Below, piece by piece: positions 1 to 4,557 of a DNA stretch of 5,127 bases. Source of the stretch: Methanobacteriota archaeon (GTDB lineage Archaea > Thermoplasmatota > Thermoplasmata > RBG-16-68-12); assembly GCA_005879065.1 (NCBI GenBank), contig VBLU01000148.1, positions 1 through 5,127 of the forward strand, written 5' to 3'. Each line of letters opens with the position of its first letter. Positions within the stretch are counted from its first letter, which is position 1. Made by a program: the position numbers and the translations under genes. The notes below the pieces were generated by a model. The model was not told the origin of the DNA. It ran no database searches and was given only the letters and a program-made list of their open reading frames with translations.

Positions 1-103
1 AATCGGGCCCCCGTTCGAGGACCGTCGCGTCAAATTCACGCAGGTAGCATGGATCCGGCTCCTGCCCTCGGCGATCCTCCATGTACAGGACCTGGGTCGG
101 CAT
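1..103 (-). CDS. AlaX-like alanyl-tRNA editing protein, N-terminal fragment (cut by left window edge)
   Basis: Reading leftwards from the ATG at 101-103, 34 codons run open to the window edge. The peptide starts MPTQVLYMEDRRG and then contains CYLREFDATVLERG. A 'LY-x-x-D ... YLREF-x-A-x-V' opening is typical of free-standing alanyl-tRNA editing proteins (AlaX) and of the related AlaRS editing domain, which hydrolyse Ser-tRNA(Ala) or Gly-tRNA(Ala) in the cytosol. The zinc-binding HxxxH and Cys/His motifs would lie beyond the edge, so the catalytic core cannot be checked. The gene lies 66 bases downstream of, and on the same strand as, the acyl-CoA dehydrogenase stop codon. A TATA-like TTTATC about 27 bases upstream suggests its own nearly leaderless transcript. 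One oddity is about eight extra residues (RRGQEPDP) between the LYMED and CYLREF blocks compared with the short AlaX openings I recall. A diverged editing-domain homologue is the main alternative. Confidence 0.68.
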   Translation of the reverse strand, partial: MPTQVLYMEDRRGQEPDPCYLREFDATVLERGPD

Positions 104-126
104 TGTCGAGGCGGACAGGGAGCGGA

Positions 127-136
127 GAGATAAAGC
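127..136 (-). promoter_or_regulatory. Putative archaeal TATA box for the AlaX-like gene
   Basis: On the minus strand this reads GCTTTATCTC. Its centre lies about 28 bases upstream of the ATG at 103, which is where an archaeal TATA box would place a transcription start at or just before the start codon. No Shine-Dalgarno sequence is seen before that ATG (upstream bases are GTCCGCCTCGACA), which fits a leaderless transcript. The call rests on motif and spacing only. Confidence 0.4.
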
Positions 137-169
137 GTTGGGCCAAGCGTCCCGGAATGCGTCCGCGAA

Positions 170-1306
170 TCAGCGGCCCAGGACGGCGCGGGCGATGACC
201 AGCCGCTGGATTTCCGAAGTGCCTTCGTAGATTTCCGTCACTCGTTGATCGCGGTACAACTTCTCGACGACGTAATCCTTGATGAATCCGTATCCCCCGT
301 GGATCTGAACCGCGGAATCGACCGCGCGGTGGGCGGCCTCGGAGGCGAACAGCTTCGCGACGCTCGACTCATAGGTGTGTCGACGGCCGAGGTCCTCCAG
401 TTGGGCGGCGCGGTACGTGAGGAGCCGAGCCGCCTCGATCTCCGTCGCCATGTCCGCGACCTTCCATTGGATCGCCTGGAAGTCCGCGATTTTCTGGCCA
501 AAGGCGTCCCGTTCCTTCGCATACTTGACCGATTCGTCGAGGGCCCGTTGGGCGATCCCGAGGGCCTGGGCGGCGATGCCGATCCGCCCTCCGTCCAACG
601 TGGCCATCGCGATGTTGAACCCTTTGTGCAGGTCCCCCAAGAGATTCTCTTTGGGGATCCGCATGCCGTCGAAGCCGAGCAGGACCGTGTCGCTCGCCCG
701 GATCCCCATCTTGTCCTCCTTTTTGAGGACGGAGAAGCCCTCCGCGTCGGTCGGGATGATGAACGCCGAGATCTCGTGTTTCTGCCGTCCCGTCCGGGCG
801 TATCCGATGACGACCTTCGCGACGGAGGCGTTCGTGGCGAAGGACTTCGTCCCGTTCAGGACCCATTCGTTCCCTTTGATCTCGGCGGTGGTCCGCATCG
901 CCGCCGCGTCGGATCCGCTCCCGGGCTCCGTGAGCGCGTACGCCCCGATCCAATCGCCGCGGGCGACCGGCACGAGATACCGCCGCTTCTGCTCTTCCGT
1001 CCCGTACCGCAGGAGGGGCTCGCAGACGAGCCCGTTGCACACGGCCGCGATCACCCCAGCGCTCGCATCGGCGCGGGAGAGCTCCTCGATTGTGATCGCA
1101 TAGCAGACCGTGTCGAGGCCCGCCCCGCCGTATTTCTCGGGGACGTAGACACCAAACAGGCCGAGCTCCCCCATCTTCTTCGCCCACCCGTGCGGGAACT
1201 CTTGGCTCTCGTCGAACGCATGGGATTGCGGGATGATATCTTGCTCCGCGAAATCGCGGACCGACTTGCGCGTGATCTCCTGTGTCTCGGTGAGGGCGAA
1301 GTCCAT
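170..1306 (-). CDS. Acyl-CoA dehydrogenase (short-chain/butyryl-CoA dehydrogenase type), FAD-dependent
   Basis: This 378-residue flavoprotein has the usual family length (about 375-390). It oxidises acyl-CoA to trans-2-enoyl-CoA and passes electrons to electron-transfer flavoprotein in the cytosol, in fatty-acid or branched-chain acid breakdown. All three domains are present: an all-alpha N-terminal domain (about 1-115), a beta domain with the flavin/substrate signature ALTEPGSGSD (124-133), and a C-terminal helical domain. The C-terminal domain carries DGGRIGIAAQALG (238-250), KERDAFGQKI (264-273), QIHGGYGF (334-341) and IYEGTSEIQR (359-368). Glu361 in YEGT sits at the catalytic-base position of short- and medium-chain enzymes; isovaleryl- and long-chain enzymes place their base elsewhere. 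I chose the ATG at 1306 because MDFALTETQE is a typical N-terminus. The frame stays open to 1609, but that part is antisense to the acetyltransferase gene and has no family similarity. A TTG at 1316-1318 is an alternative start, better spaced from an AGGAGG. Exact chain-length specificity cannot be read from sequence. Confidence 0.95.
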   Translation of the reverse strand: MDFALTETQEITRKSVRDFAEQDIIPQSHAFDESQEFPHGWAKKMGELGLFGVYVPEKYGGAGLDTVCYAITIEELSRADASAGVIAAVCNGLVCEPLLRYGTEEQKRRYLVPVARGDWIGAYALTEPGSGSDAAAMRTTAEIKGNEWVLNGTKSFATNASVAKVVIGYARTGRQKHEISAFIIPTDAEGFSVLKKEDKMGIRASDTVLLGFDGMRIPKENLLGDLHKGFNIAMATLDGGRIGIAAQALGIAQRALDESVKYAKERDAFGQKIADFQAIQWKVADMATEIEAARLLTYRAAQLEDLGRRHTYESSVAKLFASEAAHRAVDSAVQIHGGYGFIKDYVVEKLYRDQRVTEIYEGTSEIQRLVIARAVLGR

Positions 1307-1322
1307 GTGGGTCGTCAAAAGT

Positions 1323-1328
1323 CCTCCT
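1323..1328 (-). promoter_or_regulatory. Shine-Dalgarno sequence AGGAGG upstream of the acyl-CoA dehydrogenase
   Basis: The minus strand carries a perfect AGGAGG. It lies 16 bases before the ATG at 1306, too far for normal spacing, but only 4 bases before an in-frame TTG at 1316-1318. That TTG would give MTTHMDFAL. The true start may therefore be TTG, or the message may be nearly leaderless from the AT-rich patch at 1334-1340 and the AGGAGG may be chance. Confidence 0.4.
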
Positions 1329-1331
1329 GCC

Positions 1332-1341
1332 GGATAAAATC
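1332..1341. promoter_or_regulatory. Shared AT-rich TATA-like patch between divergent genes
   Basis: GGATAAAATC is the only AT-rich stretch in the 53-base gap between the dehydrogenase (minus) and the acetyltransferase (plus). On the plus strand it reads ATAAAAT, about 23 bases before the ATG at 1360 and about 50 before the ATG at 1387. On the minus strand it reads GATTTTATCC, about 31 bases before the ATG at 1306. Each distance would suit an archaeal TATA box giving a leaderless or short-leader transcript, so the element may serve both directions. This is inferred from spacing only. Confidence 0.4.
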
Positions 1342-1359
1342 TCCGCGGTCCGAACCTTG

Positions 1360-2265
1360 ATGACCCGCGAGGGACTCGCCGGGGACATGTCGCTGCGACT
1401 CGAGCCCCTGCAGACGACGGAGGCCCACGCCTATTGGCGGGTGTTCCTCTCGGGTCGCACGGACCTGCCGACGGGCGACCTGAAGGTCCACATGGACCGG
1501 TTTCTGGCCCTTCCGCCGGAGGAGCAGCGGTCTCATTTCTCCGTAAAGAGGGACGGCCGGCTGATCGGGACGGTCCGCCTAGGACCCGCGGAGATTTCGG
1601 GATTCTCAATGGAACCCGGTTCGGCGGCTGAAACGGCGACGGTCCTCCTGAAGGCCGTGGACCTGCTCCGCGCCGGCGGAGCGACCGCCATCGGAGCCCA
1701 TTTCGAGGACCGGTACGAGCCCGCCTTCACGTCCCTCGGCTTTCGGCGCGTGTTCGCCCGGATGCGGATGGAAGCCCCCACCAAGAAGTCGCCCCCGCGC
1801 GAGGGTCTGAAGCTCCAACCTCCGGAGGAGGACGAGGTCCTCGGACTGACGAAGTTCCTGATCGATGTCTACGAGGGCCACGTCGAGCAACAATACGGAA
1901 TGCACGTCGGGCCGGAGGAGGAATGGCGCGGGTATGTGGGCGGCCTCTTCAAAGGGGATTCCGGCCAGTTCATGCCCGATGCCTCCTACGTGGCCCTCGA
2001 GGGGGACCGCATTGTCGGCGCGATCCTTGTCACGTATTGGATGGGGACGCCCCTCGTCGCGGAACTCGGGGTGGCGAAGGATCGTCGAGGTCGGGGGATC
2101 GGTCGGGCCCTGCTGGAGGCGGCGATGGGCCGTCTCGCAAATCGTGACGAACCGCGGCTCGCGCTCTATGTGACGTTGGGGAACGATCCCGCAATCGCAT
2201 TGTACCGCTCGCTTGGGTTCGTTCAGGTCGGAGGGCAGTCCGTCACGGCGCGTCTCGAGTCCTGA
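1360..2265 (+). CDS. GNAT-family N-acetyltransferase with two GNAT-like modules
   Basis: This 301-residue protein appears to be a tandem GNAT enzyme, which would transfer an acetyl group from acetyl-CoA to an amine; the acceptor is unknown. The C-terminal module (about 150-300) is canonical. Beta-strand VAELGVA is followed by the acetyl-CoA pyrophosphate-binding signature RGRGIG (R-x-x-G-x-G, 243-248) and then NDPAIALYRSLGF (275-287), the usual end of the fold. The N-terminal module (about 10-138) has the RLIGTVRLG strand (67-75) and EPAFTSLGF (120-128), which resembles the same end motif. It lacks an R/Q-x-x-G-x-G/A loop, so it probably does not bind acetyl-CoA. A TTG at 1357 and ATGs at 1360 and 1387 are possible starts. 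The last gives MSLRLEPLQ, a natural GNAT opening, with GAGGGA 12 bases upstream. The gene is divergent from the dehydrogenase and convergent with the radical SAM gene. MshD-like tandem GNATs share this architecture, but nothing shows mycothiol synthesis here. Confidence 0.88.
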   Translation: MTREGLAGDMSLRLEPLQTTEAHAYWRVFLSGRTDLPTGDLKVHMDRFLALPPEEQRSHFSVKRDGRLIGTVRLGPAEISGFSMEPGSAAETATVLLKAVDLLRAGGATAIGAHFEDRYEPAFTSLGFRRVFARMRMEAPTKKSPPREGLKLQPPEEDEVLGLTKFLIDVYEGHVEQQYGMHVGPEEEWRGYVGGLFKGDSGQFMPDASYVALEGDRIVGAILVTYWMGTPLVAELGVAKDRRGRGIGRALLEAAMGRLANRDEPRLALYVTLGNDPAIALYRSLGFVQVGGQSVTARLES

Positions 2266-2288
2266 GTCCGTCTCGCGGCACTCGCGCC

Positions 2289-2307
2289 CGGCCGATGGCC
2301 GTCTTTT
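2289..2307 (+). terminator. Putative intrinsic-type terminator after the acetyltransferase
   Basis: CGGCC-GAT-GGCCG (2289-2301) forms a perfect 5-bp GC stem with a 3-base loop. It is followed directly by TCTTTT, 24 bases after the acetyltransferase stop. Archaeal termination depends mainly on T-tracts, so the TTTT may matter more than the stem. The minus strand has no matching T-run, so this would act only on plus-strand transcripts, keeping them from running into the convergent radical SAM gene. Confidence 0.42.
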
Positions 2308-2309
2308 CC

Positions 2310-3872
2310 TCAGGCGGCCGGAAAGCTGATCGTGTGGCCCTCTGCCTGGCGGCGGGTCTTTGCGGGGGCGCGGATGCGGAACCCCTTCTCCCGCGCGAAG
2401 CGCTCCATGATCCCAAGGACATATCGTCCACCGAGGCGAGCGGTCACAACGATGAGCGCTTTCATCGGCGCCGGAAGCGCCGTGAGCCGCCACAGGTCTT
2501 GGTCCACCTCCCTGAGGATGTGACGCCAAGCGCGGTACGCCACGTTGAACCGCGCCTCGTCGATCATTTCATCGAGATTGTAGAACTGTTCCCCGCGGAG
2601 CACGCCGATCGGAACGAAGGTGAGAGGCGCCGTCACGAAGTGGCCATCCGGAATCTGTTCCATCCGATCGATCAGGTCCACGGTCATCCACGCGTCCTCC
2701 GGCGTCTCCCCCGGCAATCCCATGATGATCGTGTACGCGGGATACCAATAGTTGCGGTTCAGGATCTCCGTCCCCTGCACGACCAGATCGGGCCATTCCT
2801 CGGCCGTGAAGGGTGCGGCCTTGCGGTGGAGGACGGCGCGGGAGAGGGCCGGGCTCCCCGTCTCGATCCCGCTCTGGATGCCGATCCATTTGTTCGGGCC
2901 TCCGTGGACGATCTCCGTGAGGTCGGCGATGAGGCCGGGGTTCGTCACCGCGGCGCTCACCGTCCCGTGGGTCGGATAGCAGTGGGACACCCCCGGCTGA
3001 TCCATGACAAAGCGGAAGAGGTCCTTCACCGCGTCCTCGTTTGGCTCCATCGTCTTCCAGTTCTCGAGTTTGTACAGGAAGATGTCGTCCGAATGGAGCT
3101 GGATCGACGACTGGCCATCCCGGGCGTTGATTGCGATTTCATCGCCGATGTAATTCAGGGGGAAGTACCGCGGGCGCCGCAGGGTGACCTCGCAAAACTC
3201 GCAGCCACGGCCACAGCCTCGCATGACCTCGTTCATCCCATGCATCGTCGGGGCGAGGATCTTCGGGATCTGGTCGACGGACGGCGCGGTCGCGTTCGTG
3301 AAACGCATCACGGGCGGCGCATCGCCGCGCGCGATTCGGTCGAAGATCTCGGGGGCCAGGTGGTCGACCTCCCCATGGACGATATGATCGATTCCGAGCT
3401 TCTCTTGCATCCCGTCGCGGCAATCGAAATGCCATCCGCCGGGTCCGCCGAGGACAACCTTATACTTCCGATTCGGCCGTTGCAGCCGCCCGACGAGGTC
3501 GAGAAACATCGCCTTCGTGTAGGGCGTCAGGACCCCGCCCATCGTGAAGGACATGCTGACCGGTCCGAGGCCGAGCGGGTCCATCGAGTGCAGGCCCACG
3601 ACCTCCGTATCGTCGTCGATGAATTGTTCCACGTGACGCGGGTCCGCGATGACGACGGACTCACGGCCGTTCGCCTGGACCAGGGACGATTCGATTTTCC
3701 GAAGGCCATATGGCACCCGGGTCGGCCGACCCTGCCCATCGACCTGGGGCGGGCTCGCCAAAATCCGGAACACGAGCCGTGACTGCCAGTAGTCCGTCGG
3801 GATGCAACTGAAGAACGTGGCCAGCGGGACGTTTCGAAAGTCCGTCAACAATGTGAAGTCCGCGGCGAGCAC
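2310..3872 (-). CDS. Cobalamin-binding-domain radical SAM protein of unknown function
   Basis: This 520-residue protein (from GTG) has the architecture of archaeal B12-domain radical SAM proteins (COG1032-like). The N-terminal part (about 55-185) resembles the cobalamin-binding fold, with VVGLHSMDPLG (91-101), VVLGGPGGW (139-147) and GEVDHLAPEIF (167-177). It lacks the DxHxxG motif that supplies a histidine ligand to cobalt. The radical SAM core follows, with Cys220-GRG-Cys224-EF-Cys227 (CX3CX2C) as the [4Fe-4S] ligands. Later core segments are HSDDIFLY (260-267), GIQSGIETGSPAL (331-343) and IIMGLPGETPEDAW (382-395). A C-terminal extension (about 430-520) is helical, with the hydrophobic stretch MKALIVVTARLGGRYVLGI at 470-488. 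The reaction is unknown: methylation, ring formation or thiolation are all known for relatives. Archaeal lipid-modifying enzymes such as GrsA/GrsB are radical SAM proteins too, but I cannot assign this one to them. No ATG exists near the start, so GTG at 3872 is used. Neighbours give no pathway clue. Confidence 0.88.
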   Translation of the reverse strand: MLAADFTLLTDFRNVPLATFFSCIPTDYWQSRLVFRILASPPQVDGQGRPTRVPYGLRKIESSLVQANGRESVVIADPRHVEQFIDDDTEVVGLHSMDPLGLGPVSMSFTMGGVLTPYTKAMFLDLVGRLQRPNRKYKVVLGGPGGWHFDCRDGMQEKLGIDHIVHGEVDHLAPEIFDRIARGDAPPVMRFTNATAPSVDQIPKILAPTMHGMNEVMRGCGRGCEFCEVTLRRPRYFPLNYIGDEIAINARDGQSSIQLHSDDIFLYKLENWKTMEPNEDAVKDLFRFVMDQPGVSHCYPTHGTVSAAVTNPGLIADLTEIVHGGPNKWIGIQSGIETGSPALSRAVLHRKAAPFTAEEWPDLVVQGTEILNRNYWYPAYTIIMGLPGETPEDAWMTVDLIDRMEQIPDGHFVTAPLTFVPIGVLRGEQFYNLDEMIDEARFNVAYRAWRHILREVDQDLWRLTALPAPMKALIVVTARLGGRYVLGIMERFAREKGFRIRAPAKTRRQAEGHTISFPAA

Positions 3873-3890
3873 GTACTTTGCGATCGTTCT

Positions 3891-3898
3891 CCCTCCCC
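3891..3898 (-). promoter_or_regulatory. Purine-rich Shine-Dalgarno-like sequence before the radical SAM gene
   Basis: The minus strand reads GGGGAGGG, followed by AGAACGATCGCAAAGTAC and then the GTG at 3872. The gap to GTG is 18 bases, which is long. The in-frame codon at normal spacing is ATC (3882-3884), which would give (M)AKYVLAADF. The frame is open back to a TAA at 3978-3980 and contains no ATG, GTG or TTG upstream of 3872. Confidence 0.4.
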
Positions 3899-3934
3899 AG
3901 CGAGAGCGATTGGGGCGCGCGAGTGGGATCTTGT

Positions 3935-3948
3935 CCTTTATCCTTTTG
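3935..3948 (-). promoter_or_regulatory. Candidate TATA-like element for the radical SAM gene
   Basis: On the minus strand the sequence reads CAAAAGGATAAAGG-like (AAAAGGATAAAGGAC around these positions). Transcription from such a box would begin near 3915, giving a leader of about 30-45 bases that includes the purine-rich ribosome-binding candidate. The match to a consensus TATA box is weak. Confidence 0.25.
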
Positions 3949-3967
3949 ATTGGCTGGGCCTGAATGG

Positions 3968-3999
3968 GCGAGGTAGCTTAGATATACGTTACGTCTCGC
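3968..3999. repeat. Imperfect inverted repeat in the divergent radical SAM/peroxiredoxin intergenic region
   Basis: GCGAG-GTA (3968-3975) pairs with TAC-GT-CTCGC (3990-3999). This gives an 8-bp stem with a 2-base bulge and a 14-base AT-rich loop that includes GATATAC. The right arm also holds two tandem TACGT copies (3985-3994). It could be a regulator-binding site or an RNA hairpin, since the loop overlaps a TATA-like sequence. It could also be chance in a GC-rich background. It lies about 85 bases upstream of the peroxiredoxin ATG and about 96 from the radical SAM start. Confidence 0.3.
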
Positions 4000-4030
4000 G
4001 GCTTGGTCAGGCGGCAGCCGTCGGATTAGG

Positions 4031-4048
4031 CGAAAAGGCATTATTTCC
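4031..4048 (+). promoter_or_regulatory. Candidate BRE/TATA promoter for the peroxiredoxin gene
   Basis: CGAAAA (4031-4036) resembles an archaeal TFB-recognition element and is followed by GGCATTATTT, a weak TATA-like box centred near 4044. Transcription would start near 4070 and give a leader of about 10 bases containing GAGGTG. GATATACGT at 3981-3989 is an alternative box and would give a leader of about 70 bases. Confidence 0.3.
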
Positions 4049-4068
4049 GGTTTCCTCTGCTCTCGAAC

Positions 4069-4074
4069 GAGGTG
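4069..4074 (+). promoter_or_regulatory. Shine-Dalgarno sequence deciding the peroxiredoxin start
   Basis: GAGGTG lies 6 bases before the ATG at 4081. It overlaps the alternative GTG codon at 4072-4074, which would add MAK to the N-terminus. The spacing supports ATG 4081 as the start. Confidence 0.55.
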
Positions 4075-4080
4075 GCGAAG

Positions 4081-4557
4081 ATGGTCGAGGTGGGCGAACG
4101 GGCTCCCGATTTCACGATGTTGAGCGATGAGTCCAAGCCGGTCACGTTGTCCAAGGAGATTGGCGAGGGGCCCGTGATCCTATCGTTCTACGTCTTCGAC
4201 TTCACGAACACGTGCCAGGGACAACTGTGCGCCCTCCGCGATTCCATGGGCGACCTCCAGGCGATGGGCGCGAAGGTGTTCGGGGTCAGCACGGACAGCC
4301 ATCACAGCCACCGGATCTTCAAGGAACAGAATCATCTCAATTATCCGCTCTTGAGCGATTGGAACCGGACCGTGAGCCGGGCATACGGGGTGCAGTACGA
4401 CCGATTCGGCAGCATCGGTCTCGAAGGGGTCGCGAAACGGTCCGTGTTCGTCCTCGACCGACGCGGCATCGTCCGGTACAAGTGGGTGACGGAAGATCCG
4501 AAGGTCCCTCCCGATCCGAAAAAGGTGCTCGACGAGGTCAAGAAGCTCGCTGCGTGA
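4081..4557 (+). CDS. Peroxiredoxin (AhpC/TSA superfamily, PrxQ/AhpE-like)
   Basis: This 158-residue, thioredoxin-fold peroxidase would reduce hydrogen peroxide or organic hydroperoxides in the cytosol; it has no signal peptide. MVEVGERAPDFTM is a standard opening. The active site reads DFTNTCQGQLCALRD (40-54), with Thr42 and peroxidatic Cys45 in T-x-x-C. Cys50 lies five residues later, the position of the resolving cysteine in PrxQ/BCP proteins. FGVSTDSHHSHRIF (67-80) and KRSVFVLDRRGIVRY (119-133) are later conserved blocks, with Arg120 at the usual active-site arginine position. The normally invariant Pro of P-x-x-x-T-x-x-C is Val38 here, which is unusual. Length matches the family (about 150-160). 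The start at ATG 4081 is supported by a GAGGTG. The stop codon lies inside the convergent threonine synthase gene (20-base overlap). The electron donor is unknown, and no thioredoxin or rubrerythrin gene is nearby. Confidence 0.92.
   Translation: MVEVGERAPDFTMLSDESKPVTLSKEIGEGPVILSFYVFDFTNTCQGQLCALRDSMGDLQAMGAKVFGVSTDSHHSHRIFKEQNHLNYPLLSDWNRTVSRAYGVQYDRFGSIGLEGVAKRSVFVLDRRGIVRYKWVTEDPKVPPDPKKVLDEVKKLAA

Noticed and set aside
245..1360. A 371-codon plus-strand open frame opposite the acyl-CoA dehydrogenase
   Set aside because: Its composition is that of a reverse-strand shadow of the dehydrogenase codons and it has no family motif.
1307..1609. A 101-residue N-terminal extension of the acyl-CoA dehydrogenase frame
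   Set aside because: It is Pro/Arg/Gly-rich, antisense to the acetyltransferase start, and absent from the family; MDFALTETQ is a normal N-terminus.
1360..2265. Assignment of the tandem GNAT protein as mycothiol synthase (MshD)
   Set aside because: Only the two-module layout is shared; mycothiol is an actinobacterial thiol and no other mycothiol gene is present.
1606..2529. A 307-codon minus-strand open frame spanning the acetyltransferase and the end of the radical SAM gene
   Set aside because: It crosses two well-supported genes and the gap between them, with low-complexity Arg/Pro/Gly-rich sequence and no motif.
2295..3782. A 495-codon plus-strand open frame opposite the radical SAM gene
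   Set aside because: It is antisense to a protein with clear family motifs, is rich in Arg/His/Asp/Val as expected of shadow frames in GC-rich DNA, and shows no recognisable domain.
3961..4040. A possible tRNA or small structured RNA (GGTAGCTTAG resembles a D-arm)
   Set aside because: No T-loop GTTCRANNC sequence, no matching acceptor arms and no credible anticodon arm follow.
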